Shown piece after piece: positions 1 to 8,231 of a stretch of DNA of 64,000 nt. This stretch comes from Mannheimia indoligenes (GTDB lineage: Bacteria; Pseudomonadota; Gammaproteobacteria; Enterobacterales; Pasteurellaceae). The translations under genes were made by a program, and so were the position numbers. Below the pieces are notes generated by a model. The model did not search any database. It saw only the letters and a list, made by a program, of their open reading frames with translations, and was not told where the DNA came from. The stretch is from the NCBI RefSeq assembly GCF_036880405.1, contig NZ_JBAJJM010000011.1, forward strand, positions 28,987-92,986. Reading direction: 5' to 3'. How positions within the stretch are numbered: position 1 is the stretch's first letter; each line of letters starts with the position of its first letter.

Positions 1-1599
1 TACAACTGGTTGCCTACCGGGATTCGTGTGTTGAAAAAAGTGGAAAATATCATTCGTGAAGAAATGAACAAAGGCGGGGCGATTGAGGTATTAATGCCGG
101 TGGTTCAGCCTGCGGAATTGTGGGTGGAATCCGGTCGTTGGAACGATTATGGTCCGGAATTGCTGCGTTTTAAAGATCGTGGTGAGCGTGATTTCGTGCT
201 TGGTCCAACCCACGAAGAAGTTATTACTGATTTGGTTCGCCGTGAGGTCTCTTCATACAAACAACTTCCGCTGAATCTTTACCAAATCCAAACCAAATTC
301 CGTGATGAAGTTCGCCCTCGTTTTGGTGTAATGCGTTCCCGTGAGTTTGTGATGAAAGATGCTTACTCTTTCCACACAGACAAAGAGAGCCTGCAAGAAA
401 CCTATGATGTTATGTATCAAGTTTACAGCAACATCTTTACCCGTCTTGGCTTAGATTTCCGTGCGGTGCAAGCGGATACCGGCTCAATTGGCGGTTCGGC
501 TTCGCACGAGTTCCAAGTGTTAGCTTCAAGCGGTGAAGATGATGTGGTGTTCTCAACCGAGTCAGATTTTGCGGCAAATATTGAATTGGCGGAAGCGGTT
601 GCGGTGGGTGAACGCCAAGCTCCAACGGCGGCAATGGAATTAGTGGATACGCCAAATGCGAAAACAATTAACGAGCTAGTGGAAAATCACGGTTTAGCGA
701 TTGAAAAAACGGTAAAAACCTTGATCGTAAAAGGTTCAACCGAAGAACAATCATTAATCGCATTAGTGATTCGCGGCGACCACGATTTAAACGAAATCAA
801 AGCCCAAAAACATCCGTTAGTGGCTGACCCATTTGAGTTTGCTGATGAAGCGGATATTAAAGCCAAAATCGGGGCAAGTGTCGGTTCATTAGGTGTAATT
901 AACTTGCCAATCCCAGCGATTATCGACCGTTCAGTAGCGTTGATATCAGATTTCGGTTGTGGAGCAAACATTGATGGTAAACATTATTTCAATGTGAACT
1001 GGGAACGTGATGTGGCAATGCCTGAAGTGTTTGATTTGCGTAATGTTGTAGAAGGCGACCCAAGCCCAGACGGTAAAGGTACTCTTCAAATCAAACGTGG
1101 TATTGAAGTTGGGCATATTTTCCAATTAGGGAAAAAATATTCCGAAGCGATGAAAGCCACAGTTCAAGGCGAAGACGGTAAACCGCTAGTGATGACAATG
1201 GGTTGCTACGGTATTGGTGTAACCCGTGTGGTGGCGGCTGCGATTGAACAACATCACGATGAGCGTGGTATTATTTGGCCAAGTGATGAGATTGCACCGT
1301 TTACGGTAGCGATTGTACCGATGAATATGCACAAATCGGAAAGCGTTCAAGCCTTTGCGGAAGAGTTATATTCAACCTTAAAAGCACAAGGTGTGGATGT
1401 GATTTTTGATGATCGTAAAGAGCGCCCGGGTGTTATGTTTGCGGATATGGAATTAATCGGCGTGCCACATATGGTGGTAATTGGCGAGAAAAACCTTGAA
1501 AACGGCGAGATTGAATACAAAAACCGCCGCAACGGTGAGAAACAGATGATCGCCAAAGAGAGCTTGCTTGATTTCTTAAAAGCGAACGTGAAAGCATAA
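1..1599 (+). CDS. proS: Prolyl-tRNA synthetase, 5'-truncated by window edge
   Basis: Cytoplasmic class IIa aminoacyl-tRNA synthetase that charges tRNA-Pro. The frame is open from base 1 (Tyr-Asn-Trp-Leu-Pro-Thr-Gly), so the first 40 or so residues of a roughly 570-residue bacterial-type enzyme lie outside the window. Motif 2 (RFGVMRSREF, about residue 107), the long editing insertion (about 180-360), motif 3 (GIGVTR, about 405) and the C-terminal anticodon-binding domain (about 430-530) are all present. It ends in TAA and is followed by a strong terminator built from an inverted uptake-signal pair. The internal ATG at base 10 is not a credible start because conserved sequence continues upstream of it. 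Confidence 0.97.
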   Translation, partial: YNWLPTGIRVLKKVENIIREEMNKGGAIEVLMPVVQPAELWVESGRWNDYGPELLRFKDRGERDFVLGPTHEEVITDLVRREVSSYKQLPLNLYQIQTKFRDEVRPRFGVMRSREFVMKDAYSFHTDKESLQETYDVMYQVYSNIFTRLGLDFRAVQADTGSIGGSASHEFQVLASSGEDDVVFSTESDFAANIELAEAVAVGERQAPTAAMELVDTPNAKTINELVENHGLAIEKTVKTLIVKGSTEEQSLIALVIRGDHDLNEIKAQKHPLVADPFEFADEADIKAKIGASVGSLGVINLPIPAIIDRSVALISDFGCGANIDGKHYFNVNWERDVAMPEVFDLRNVVEGDPSPDGKGTLQIKRGIEVGHIFQLGKKYSEAMKATVQGEDGKPLVMTMGCYGIGVTRVVAAAIEQHHDERGIIWPSDEIAPFTVAIVPMNMHKSESVQAFAEELYSTLKAQGVDVIFDDRKERPGVMFADMELIGVPHMVVIGEKNLENGEIEYKNRRNGEKQMIAKESLLDFLKANVKA

Positions 1600-1620
1600 T
1601 TGGCAAAATTCTAGCGAAAA

Positions 1621-1657
1621 AAGACCGCTTGTAACCTCTACAAGCGGTCTTTTTTTA
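1621..1657 (+). terminator. Intrinsic terminator made of an inverted uptake-signal pair
   Basis: AAGACCGCTTGT and ACAAGCGGTCTT pair across a 7-nt loop and are followed by a run of T. It lies 20 nt after the proS stop, so it very likely ends that transcript. Each arm is an uptake-signal core, so the element doubles as a DNA uptake site. Confidence 0.9.
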
Positions 1658-1672
1658 TCAATTTTTTGCAAC

Positions 1673-1825
1673 TTATTTTTTCAGAAGGGTTTGAATTAGT
1701 AACAAAATTGCGGCGGCATCATCCACTAAGCCAAGCGGACCTAAAATCGCCTCAGGTAAAATATCCACCGGGCTAAACAGATAAAATAAAATAATGGCAA
1801 CTTTAATCCATTTTGCTTTGTTCAT
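1673..1825 (-). CDS. Small DUF1232 (YkvA-type) membrane protein
   Basis: Encodes about 50 residues. The core FYLFSPVDILPE followed by LGLVDDAAA is the hallmark of the DUF1232 family, small proteins of unknown function with one or two hydrophobic segments. The start was set at the ATG at 1825, preceded by AAGGCT; a longer frame would begin inside mioC and adds a charged stretch unlike the family. It lies 10 nt after mioC on the same strand, so the two are probably co-transcribed. At 50 residues it is shorter than many family members but contains the whole conserved core. Confidence 0.8.
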   Translation of the reverse strand: MNKAKWIKVAIILFYLFSPVDILPEAILGPLGLVDDAAAILLLIQTLLKK

Positions 1826-1835
1826 TTGGTAGCCT

Positions 1836-2276
1836 TTATAGTTTTTCCACAAAATTAGGTAACCACTCCTCAGCACTCGCATCATGGTCAAAATTATTCA
1901 CTACATCAATGCGTAGCGATTTGCACACTTGGTTTGCACCTTTAGCTTTAAGAGCGTTTTCTACAATATTGACCGCATTGCAGAACGTGTCGTAATCGGA
2001 ACTCCCTAATCCAACCACACCAAATTTCATTGCACTGAAATCGGCAGAGCTTGCAGCTAAATCATTAAAAAGCGGTTGGATATTATCCGGCAGCTCTCCG
2101 GCTCCGTGGGTAGAAGTTACCACAATTAAATGTGATTTCCCTTCAATATCGGCAAGGGTCGCTTGGTTAAATAATTCCACCTCAAAACCTTGGCTGCTTA
2201 ATACATCATTAAGGTGATCGGCAACATATTCCGCTCCGCCTAAGGTACTGCCGGTAATAATGCAAATAGATGTCAT
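1836..2276 (-). CDS. mioC: MioC-like flavodoxin
   Basis: A 146-residue flavodoxin-fold protein. It shows the FMN phosphate-binding loop near the N-terminus (TGSTLGGAE, residues 9-17), a second flavin loop (THGAGELPDN, about 56-65) and the GLGSSDYDTFC loop (about 90-100). In E. coli MioC is an FMN protein linked to biotin synthase activity, and its gene lies near oriC. Here no origin sequence is visible and the gene sits between proS and an exported orphan. Start ATG at 2276 has CGAGAG upstream. The downstream DUF1232 gene is probably in the same transcript. Confidence 0.9.
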   Translation of the reverse strand: MTSICIITGSTLGGAEYVADHLNDVLSSQGFEVELFNQATLADIEGKSHLIVVTSTHGAGELPDNIQPLFNDLAASSADFSAMKFGVVGLGSSDYDTFCNAVNIVENALKAKGANQVCKSLRIDVVNNFDHDASAEEWLPNFVEKL

Positions 2277-2414
2277 AGTAAATCTCTCGTTAGAGTTAGA
2301 AATAGTTGGAGTATTCTAGCGAAGATGGGGGGCTTTGCAAATTATTCTTTTTATATAGACAATAATCTGTTTTTTCTCTATCGTGCTTATATGTAACATT
2401 GTTTGGGGTATTAA

Positions 2415-3218
2415 ATGAGAAACAAAAAATTATTTTCTATTTTAGTATTAAGTGCAGCAGTTTATGCTGAAAGTAGTGATAGTCATAAAGAGCAACAGTG
2501 TTCCGAAGAGCATAATAAAATCATTGCACAATATTTAGATGTTTCCACTGAAGAACTCTCTCACCGTACTTTAGATTTTGCTTGTAAGCTTGACCCAAAC
2601 AATAAAACAGAAACCTTGGTGAGTTATGCGGTAGTAGAAGCTAAATATACGAAAGAAAATTATGGTAACGACCAGAACAATACGCCGAAATGGGAATTTT
2701 TAGTCGCTCGGTTAAATAATCAAGAAATTCTGCAATCATGGAAAGCAGAACAAGAAATTGATGCTGCCGTGGATGTTTCAGTTGGTAGTCTGAAAATTGA
2801 TACTGCACGTTACATTCTTAACAAAAATGTGCGAGCGTTCGGTGTGAGATTTAATAACGCCACACGTGGTCCGAGTGCCCCAGAATATTCTTCAAATGAT
2901 AATTTAATGTTATTTATTGCAGAAAATAATGCGTTAAAACTGATCTTTGATTACCCAATGCAGACTTGGCATATTGTTGATTCCGAAGAGGCAAAAACCG
3001 AGAGTGCTGAAATTGTACTAGAGATGGATACTAAAAATCAGACGAATGGGTTTAACGATATTATTTTAAAAGCCGATATTACCCAAAGAGTATGGAGTAA
3101 AGGGGTTTATATGGTAGATTCTGAGCTAAAATCAGAAACCAATCACCAAGAAAAACTACGATTAAAATATAAAGACAATTACTATAGACCAGAGAAAAAG
3201 GTGGATTGGCTCTACTAA
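2415..3218 (+). CDS. Exported protein of unknown function
   Basis: A 267-residue protein I do not recognise. The N-terminus is basic then hydrophobic (MRNKKLFSILVLSAAVYAES), a typical Sec signal peptide cleaved near residue 18, so it is probably periplasmic. The mature part is charged and beta-rich with no obvious motif; it carries two Cys soon after the signal (about residues 29 and 57) that could form a disulphide. It stands alone, diverging from mioC, and is followed by its own terminator. The AT-rich composition compared with proS suggests an accessory gene. Confidence 0.75.
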   Translation: MRNKKLFSILVLSAAVYAESSDSHKEQQCSEEHNKIIAQYLDVSTEELSHRTLDFACKLDPNNKTETLVSYAVVEAKYTKENYGNDQNNTPKWEFLVARLNNQEILQSWKAEQEIDAAVDVSVGSLKIDTARYILNKNVRAFGVRFNNATRGPSAPEYSSNDNLMLFIAENNALKLIFDYPMQTWHIVDSEEAKTESAEIVLEMDTKNQTNGFNDIILKADITQRVWSKGVYMVDSELKSETNHQEKLRLKYKDNYYRPEKKVDWLY

Positions 3219-3230
3219 GCTGTTTAGATA

Positions 3231-3270
3231 AAATCACCGCTTGTAACATAAACAAGCGGTGATTTTTTTG
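3231..3270 (+). terminator. Inverted uptake-signal terminator after the exported orphan
   Basis: AAATCACCGCTTGT pairs with ACAAGCGGTGATTT across a 7-nt loop, and the distal arm runs into a T tract. It lies 13 nt after the stop codon at 3218. Confidence 0.88.
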
Positions 3271-3280
3271 CTATTTTTTA

Positions 3281-3320
3281 CAAAAAAGCACCTTGAGTAG
3301 TTGGTTACATCAAGGTGCAA
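3281..3320 (-). terminator. Terminator of the nan operon
   Basis: On the minus strand GCACCTTGA (from 3318) pairs with TCAAGGTGC (to 3288) and is followed by TTTTTTG. It lies about 35 nt beyond the nanA stop and ends the nanE-nanK-nanA transcript. Confidence 0.85.
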
Positions 3321-3353
3321 AGTTTTATTGTTTTATTGTAGTTTTATAGGAAA

Positions 3354-4232
3354 TTATAGGAATTTCGCTTTTAACTCTTTCACAACTGCTTTTTGTTGTG
3401 CGTTGAGTTCTTTGGTCATCGGCTCACGGCAGTAGCCTGCTTGAACGCCTTCTTCTTCCAATAAGGCTTTGATGGTTTGATATAAACCGTTGCCTAAAAT
3501 ACCTTCGATTAAATCGTTGGTCACGTTTTGGATTTCAAATGCTTCTTTGATTTTACCTTCACGCGCTAAATCAAAGATTTGGCGAGCACGAATACCGTTT
3601 ACGTTGAAGGTTGAGCCGATTGCACCGTCTACACCTAATACGGTTGCTGGTAACATCATTTCATCAAAACCTGCATAGATTAAGTGGTTCGGGAAGGCTT
3701 TACGCAGACGCTCTAACAGATAGAAATCGCCCGCGGTGAATTTCACGCCGATAATTTTTTCGTTTTCAAATAATTCAGCGAATTGGCTTACGCCGATGTT
3801 TACACCTGTTAAGAATGGGATTGAGTAAACAATCATTTTGTTGCCGGTTTCACGAATAATGGTTTCGTAGAAGTTTTTGATTTCCGCAAAGCTGAATTTG
3901 TAGTAGAACGGTGTTACCGCTGATAGGCTGTCGTAGCCTAATTCGGTTGCGTATTTACCTAGCTCTACCGCTTCTTTTAAGTTTACGCTACCCACTTGAG
4001 CGATTAATGCAATTTCGTCTTTCGCTTCATCTTTCGCAATACGGAAAATTTCTTTTTTCTCTTCGGTAGAAAGCATAAAGTTTTCACCGGTTGAGCCGCC
4101 CACATATAAACCGTCTACTTTCATCTTGTCGATGTTGTAGCGGACGATTTGACGTAAACCTTTCTCATTGATCGTGCCGTCTTCGTTAAAAGAAACGAGT
4201 AACGCACTGAAAATACCTTTTAAATTTTTCAT
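3354..4232 (-). CDS. nanA: N-acetylneuraminate lyase
   Basis: Cytoplasmic class I aldolase that splits sialic acid into N-acetylmannosamine and pyruvate. The 292-residue product has the family GGSTGE loop (45-50), the active-site Tyr136 (in VYSIPF) and the Schiff-base Lys164 (in GVKFTAGDF), matching E. coli Tyr137 and Lys165. The start is the ATG at 4232 with GGAG 6 nt upstream; the frame extends to an upstream TTG that overlaps that ribosome site and is less likely. It is the third gene of nanE-nanK-nanA, 25 nt after nanK. Length and sequence match Haemophilus NanA closely. Confidence 0.97.
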   Translation of the reverse strand: MKNLKGIFSALLVSFNEDGTINEKGLRQIVRYNIDKMKVDGLYVGGSTGENFMLSTEEKKEIFRIAKDEAKDEIALIAQVGSVNLKEAVELGKYATELGYDSLSAVTPFYYKFSFAEIKNFYETIIRETGNKMIVYSIPFLTGVNIGVSQFAELFENEKIIGVKFTAGDFYLLERLRKAFPNHLIYAGFDEMMLPATVLGVDGAIGSTFNVNGIRARQIFDLAREGKIKEAFEIQNVTNDLIEGILGNGLYQTIKALLEEEGVQAGYCREPMTKELNAQQKAVVKELKAKFL

Positions 4233-4257
4233 TTGAATCTCCAAAATAAGAGTTTGG

Positions 4258-5160
4258 TTAAAGAGTTAATCCTTGTTTAATGCGATTTTCCGCCCAATAT
4301 GCTGCACCGATTAAGCCGGCATCTTGTCCGGATTTTGCATTTTCTAATGCACATTGATAAACAGTAGGCATTTCTGATAAGTAGCCTTGAACAAGTGGCA
4401 AATACCCTTCCGCCAAGCCTACACTACCACCTAAAACAACTTTTTGTATATCTAAACTGATTTTTAAATCTGCAATTAAATTAGCAATTGCTTTTGCAGA
4501 TTTTTCCACTAATTCGACCGCTTGTTGATTACCTTGTCTAAAGCGTTCGAATACTTCCTTAGGTGAGCAAGGCTCCGCCCATTTGCTGGATACTGCCTCA
4601 ATCGCTCTGCCGGCTGCAATGGCTTCAACACAACCCACACGACCACAACCGCAAACAGGACCGTTTGGATCAGCAAGCGTGTGTCCGATATGACCGGCAA
4701 TGCCGTTCGGGCCGGTTTGTAACTCGCCATTTAAAATAATACCGCCGCCCACGCCGGTGGAAACGGTAATAAATACAAAGTTTTTGACCGCTTGTGCATT
4801 CTCAAATAAATATTCCGCACACACCGCTGCTTGTACATCATTTAATAAACCAATTGGCTTATCGGTGTGGCGAGCGATGCTCTCTTTCAGCGGGAACTCA
4901 GCTAATCCGCCTAAGTTTTTCGGGTTCAGAGCGGTGAGTACACCTTGGTTAATAATGCCTGTTGAGGCAACAGAGACAAAATCAAATTGCCCTTGATAAC
5001 CTTGCACAATCTCGCCAATCGCTTGGTGTAAACTTGCGGCTTGGTCTTCTTGAGGTCGATCGGTTGGAGTTTGAATTTGCTTACGTTGTTCCACTTGATT
5101 GTTGTGAACAATCGCCGTCGCAATTTTCGTACCACCAATATCTATGGCTAAACAACGCAT
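4258..5160 (-). CDS. nanK: N-acetylmannosamine kinase (ROK family)
   Basis: Phosphorylates N-acetylmannosamine at C6, the second step of sialic acid breakdown. The 300-residue protein begins with the ATP-binding DIGGTK (7-12), has the catalytic Asp108 in LLNDVQAA, and carries the ROK zinc site His157 with Cys170, Cys172 and Cys177 (VCGCGRVGC). There is no N-terminal DNA-binding domain, so this is a kinase and not a ROK repressor. It lies 9 nt after nanE and 25 nt before nanA, a tight operon. Confidence 0.95.
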   Translation of the reverse strand: MRCLAIDIGGTKIATAIVHNNQVEQRKQIQTPTDRPQEDQAASLHQAIGEIVQGYQGQFDFVSVASTGIINQGVLTALNPKNLGGLAEFPLKESIARHTDKPIGLLNDVQAAVCAEYLFENAQAVKNFVFITVSTGVGGGIILNGELQTGPNGIAGHIGHTLADPNGPVCGCGRVGCVEAIAAGRAIEAVSSKWAEPCSPKEVFERFRQGNQQAVELVEKSAKAIANLIADLKISLDIQKVVLGGSVGLAEGYLPLVQGYLSEMPTVYQCALENAKSGQDAGLIGAAYWAENRIKQGLTL

Positions 5161-5169
5161 ACGCTACCT

Positions 5170-5859
5170 CTATTTTTGAGCAGATTTCACCGAATCGGCA
5201 AACCAGCTAACGATGTGTTCTAATCTAGTAAGTGCTGAACCAACGGTTACATAATCAGCACCGATTTCCATCGCTACTTTAGCAAGTTCCGGGGTGTTGT
5301 AACGACCTTCTGCCATCACATTACAACCTGCGGCTTTTAAATCTTTCACTAATTGATAGTCCGGCTCATCAGGAATAGGTCCGCCTGTATAGCCCGACAT
5401 TGTACTGCCGACAATATCAAAGCCTAATTGTTGGCAAAATAAACCTTCTTCTAGGTTTGAGCAGTCTGCCATCGCTAAACAGCCTTTTTCGTGAATGCGT
5501 TTTACCGCATCTTCGATGCTGACCGGACGTGTGCGGAATGTGCCATCTACGGCAATAATATCGGCACCGGCATCAGCGAGAGCGTCAATATCTTCTAAGA
5601 ACGGGGTAATACGAACGGGTGAATCGGGCAAATCACGTTTTACAATACCGATAATCGGCACATCAACCGCCGCACGAGTGGCTTTTAAATTATCCACGCC
5701 CTCAATACGGATGCCTTTCGCTCCACCAATCACAGAGGCTGCCGCCATTGCGGCAACAATTTCAGGTTTATCCATCGGACCATCGTCCACCGGTTGGCAA
5801 GAGGCAATTAGCCCATTTTGAATTTTATTTAAAATAGTATCACGAGATAGTTTTGACAT
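5170..5859 (-). CDS. nanE: N-acetylmannosamine-6-phosphate 2-epimerase
   Basis: Converts ManNAc-6-P to GlcNAc-6-P, feeding amino sugar catabolism. The product is a 229-residue TIM barrel with the family features IGIVKRDLPDSPVRITP (about 68-84), the phosphate-binding VMAEGRYNTPE and the C-terminal GADYVTVGSA. The start was set at the ATG at 5859 with AAAGGAAA upstream; eight further residues to 5883 are not conserved in type. It is the first gene of the operon, with a near-consensus CRP site about 120 bp upstream. No nagA or nagB is in the window, so later steps must be encoded elsewhere. Confidence 0.95.
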   Translation of the reverse strand: MSKLSRDTILNKIQNGLIASCQPVDDGPMDKPEIVAAMAAASVIGGAKGIRIEGVDNLKATRAAVDVPIIGIVKRDLPDSPVRITPFLEDIDALADAGADIIAVDGTFRTRPVSIEDAVKRIHEKGCLAMADCSNLEEGLFCQQLGFDIVGSTMSGYTGGPIPDEPDYQLVKDLKAAGCNVMAEGRYNTPELAKVAMEIGADYVTVGSALTRLEHIVSWFADSVKSAQK

Positions 5860-5975
5860 AACGTTTCCTTTTTTAGATTTCAAAAGGTAGTCAATGGACT
5901 AGATTTTGGTGTGAAGAAATACTCCAAACAATTATACTTTAATAAATATTTACTACAAATAGAAAAGTAGAAAAA

Positions 5976-5991
5976 TGTGAGATAGGTCGCA
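5976..5991. promoter_or_regulatory. Probable CRP site upstream of nanE
   Basis: TGTGAGATAGGTCGCA matches the CRP consensus TGTGA-N6-TCACA with one mismatch. It is 117-132 bp upstream of the nanE start, suitable for cAMP-CRP activation of sialate catabolism. The Haemophilus nan regulator SiaR works with CRP; no SiaR gene is in the window. Confidence 0.6.
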
Positions 5992-6025
5992 TTTTTGATA
6001 AAAAGTGAGTGATATGTAGAAACGA

Positions 6026-6054
6026 AAAAAGCCGTTATTGCTAACGGCTTTTAG
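6026..6054 (-). terminator. Terminator downstream of tRNA-Sec
   Basis: GCCGTTA (6031-6037) and TAACGGC (6042-6048) form a stem with a 4-nt loop. On the minus strand it is followed by TTTTTTCG, 10 nt after the CCA end of the tRNA. It is A/T-flanked on both sides and could act in both directions. Confidence 0.75.
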
Positions 6055-6058
6055 AATT

Positions 6059-6153
6059 TGGCGGAAGTGAATGGGAGTCGAACCCACCCGAGAACGCTGG
6101 CGTCCTCAACAGGATTTGAAATCCTGCCACCTCACCGGAGATGACGCACTTCC
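6059..6153 (-). tRNA. selC: tRNA-Sec (UCA anticodon)
   Basis: A 95-nt tRNA read on the minus strand from GGAAGTGC at 6153. It has an 8-bp acceptor stem (GGAAGTGC with the 3' strand ending CACTTCC, followed by G and an encoded CCA), the long variable arm and the anticodon loop TTTCAAA (UCA), all typical of bacterial selenocysteine tRNA and close to E. coli selC. It decodes UGA at SECIS elements with SelB. It sits divergently beside selA, with selB about 3 kb away, so most of the selenocysteine machinery is clustered here (selD is absent). Confidence 0.96.
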
Positions 6154-6220
6154 GAATGTGTAGCAATATTCTACTTTATTTATTAGAATTATCCAATCTA
6201 TTCTCAACAGAAAAAAGACT

Positions 6221-7600
6221 ATGCAGCAACTATTTCGCCAAATTCCGTCTATAGACTATCTCTTAAAGCAACCGCAAGCGGTCGAATTATGCCAAAAATT
6301 TACACATTCTACGGTGGTGGAACAATCACGCCTGCTGATTGAACAGGCTCGGCAATTTATTGTTAATCATCACGCTGTTCCCTCTTTTATTTCTGATGAA
6401 AATGAATTTTTTACTTGCTTGGCACAGCAACTTCAAGCATTGAGTGAAGTAAAAATTCAAACCGTCTTTAACCTTACCGGCACGGTGTTGCATACGAATT
6501 TAGGGCGTGGATTATGGTCGGAAAAAGCGGTTAATGCAGCAACCAACGCGATGCGAAATAATGTAGCGTTAGAGTTTGATATTTCGGAGGGCAAACGCTC
6601 GCATCGTGATAATTATATTTCTGAGTTAATGCAAAAGCTCACGGGTGCTGAGGCGGCTTGCGTAGTAAATAATAATGCCGCAGCGGTGTTGTTAATGCTT
6701 GCCACTTTTGCTCAAGGTAAAGAGGTGATTGTTTCCCGTGGCGAATTGGTGGAAATTGGCGGAGCATTTCGCATTCCTGATATTATGGCTCAAGCGGGCT
6801 GTAAGTTGGTGGAAGTCGGTACAACCAATCGAACCCATTTGAAAGATTATCGTAATGCGATCACCGAAAATACCGCCTTTTTGATGAAAGTTCACGCCAG
6901 TAATTATCATATTGAAGGCTTTACCAGCTCGGTGTCGGAAGAAGAATTAGTGGCGTTAGGCAAAGAGTTTAACTTACCTGTGATTAGCGATTTAGGCAGC
7001 GGCTCGCTAACCGATATGCGAGCATTAAATTTACCTGCTGAACCAATGGTGCAGCAAAAAGTAGCAGCAGGCGTGAGCTTGGTTTCGTTCTCGGGCGATA
7101 AATTATTAGGCGGCCCACAAGCTGGCATTATTGTGGGGAGCAAAGCGATGATCGAACAATTGCAACAACACCCATTAAAACGGGTACTACGTTGCGATAA
7201 AGTGATCTTATCTGCTCTTGAAGCAACACTCCGCCACTATTTATTCCCTGAAAAAATCACACAAGATTTACCGACCTTAAACTTACTCAGCCAATCGATC
7301 GAAGTGCTACAACGTAAAGCCGAACGACTAAAAGAGGCATTAAGCAAGCGGTTAAATTCCACTTATATTTTGCAAATTGAACCCAGCATCGCACAAATCG
7401 GCAGTGGTGCGTTACCGTCTGAAACCTTACCTTCGGTAGCGGTAACCATTTCCGCCGAAAAACAGAGTGATTTACTGGTATTAGAAAAACAATTTAAAAC
7501 CTTCCCAAGCCCGATTATCGGCAGATTTTCAGCCCAAAAATTTTGGTTGGATTTAAGATCGGTGGCGGAGTTTGAAAAATTGATTGAGATGTTGGGGTGA
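6221..7600 (+). CDS. selA: L-seryl-tRNA(Sec) selenium transferase
   Basis: PLP enzyme that converts seryl-tRNA-Sec to selenocysteyl-tRNA-Sec using selenophosphate. The 459-residue length fits the family (E. coli 463). Visible features are LTGTVLHTNLGRG (85-97), the PLP-binding Lys294 in SFSGDKLLGGPQ and the preceding ISDLGSGSL (255-263). The start ATG at 6221 has only a weak ribosome site. It lies divergent from selC and is followed by a bidirectional terminator. selB would normally follow directly; here four unrelated genes intervene. Confidence 0.97.
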   Translation: MQQLFRQIPSIDYLLKQPQAVELCQKFTHSTVVEQSRLLIEQARQFIVNHHAVPSFISDENEFFTCLAQQLQALSEVKIQTVFNLTGTVLHTNLGRGLWSEKAVNAATNAMRNNVALEFDISEGKRSHRDNYISELMQKLTGAEAACVVNNNAAAVLLMLATFAQGKEVIVSRGELVEIGGAFRIPDIMAQAGCKLVEVGTTNRTHLKDYRNAITENTAFLMKVHASNYHIEGFTSSVSEEELVALGKEFNLPVISDLGSGSLTDMRALNLPAEPMVQQKVAAGVSLVSFSGDKLLGGPQAGIIVGSKAMIEQLQQHPLKRVLRCDKVILSALEATLRHYLFPEKITQDLPTLNLLSQSIEVLQRKAERLKEALSKRLNSTYILQIEPSIAQIGSGALPSETLPSVAVTISAEKQSDLLVLEKQFKTFPSPIIGRFSAQKFWLDLRSVAEFEKLIEMLG

Positions 7601-7604
7601 AAAA

Positions 7605-7630
7605 AGGGAGCAAATTCGCTCCCTAATTTT
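7605..7630. terminator. Bidirectional terminator between selA and the lipoprotein gene
   Basis: AGGGAGC (7605-7611) pairs with GCTCCCT (7618-7624) over a 6-nt loop. AATTTTTAT follows on the plus strand and TTTTTTCAC on the minus strand, so it can end both convergent genes. It also implies that selB is not simply read from the selA promoter. Confidence 0.8.
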
Positions 7631-8076
7631 TATTTGTCGCCACATTCAAAAATTTCGGCTTTAACTAAATAACTACTAACATACTGGCTATCTATTGTTT
7701 GATCTTTACATACAACTCCTGTAGAGCAGAATGCAACTTCAGAAACAATTTTTAAAACGGTTCTTTTCTTAGAATTTCCTACAACATCGACAGCATTATT
7801 ACGTAAATCATTCATTGCTCCATCTCTCATAACAGATAAAGAATTCCCTACTAACCTTACTCCTCCCGCAATAGGAGGAACTCCATCAGAAGGAGGAATG
7901 TCATCTTTACCTTCAATTTCACCTAACACTTTACAACCATAAGGAGTTGTTCTCACTGTTGAAATACCTTTAGCATTTTCATTTAGTTGTTTAGGTACAA
8001 AATCTTTAGTAGCACAACCTGCTAGTAATACAGATAATCCTAATAATGTACTTAGGTTTAAGAGTTTCTTTTTCAT
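7630..8076 (-). CDS. Lipoprotein, DUF4156-like
   Basis: A 148-residue lipoprotein: a basic N-terminus, a hydrophobic core and the lipobox LLAGC with Cys21 as the lipidated residue. The rest has a Gly-Cys-Lys-Val-Leu-Gly-Glu segment (about 48-54) followed by an Asp-Leu-Arg-Asn-Asn-Ala region (about 90-95), a layout recalling DUF4156 surface lipoproteins, though I hold that family call loosely. Two later Cys (about 117 and 123) may pair. It is AT-rich, runs opposite to selA and selB, and belongs to the insertion between them. Confidence 0.7.
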   Translation of the reverse strand: MKKKLLNLSTLLGLSVLLAGCATKDFVPKQLNENAKGISTVRTTPYGCKVLGEIEGKDDIPPSDGVPPIAGGVRLVGNSLSVMRDGAMNDLRNNAVDVVGNSKKRTVLKIVSEVAFCSTGVVCKDQTIDSQYVSSYLVKAEIFECGDK

Positions 8077-8125
8077 TTGAGTTTCTTCCTTATTAAGCAG
8101 AATTTATATAATTATAGATCTAAAT

Positions 8126-8192
8126 AGTTGATTTTATCAACATAATAAGTTGTTTTTAAAACAACTTTTTAAATCCTGTTACTTACGTAAGA
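8126..8192. promoter_or_regulatory. Cluster of dyads in the divergent control region of the XRE gene
   Basis: Three palindromes lie in the 155-bp region between the divergent lipoprotein and XRE genes: GTTGA-N5-TCAAC (8127-8141), a 21-bp perfect palindrome of AAGTTGTTTT and AAAACAACTT around a single T (8147-8167), and the 10-bp CTTACGTAAG (8182-8191). They end 40 nt before the XRE start and are good operator candidates for that repressor. Confidence 0.5.
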
Positions 8193-8231
8193 TTTTTTAT
8201 TCACTAACTACCTCAATACTAAGGGGTAGAT

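Noticed and set aside
2277..2414. Replication origin beside mioC, as in E. coli.
   Set aside because: No DnaA-box cluster or 13-mers are visible, and neither gidA/mnmG nor asnC is adjacent.
4509..5210. Several overlapping frames of 70-100 codons within nanK and nanE.
   Set aside because: All lie inside two clearly conserved genes in other frames and have no supporting signals.
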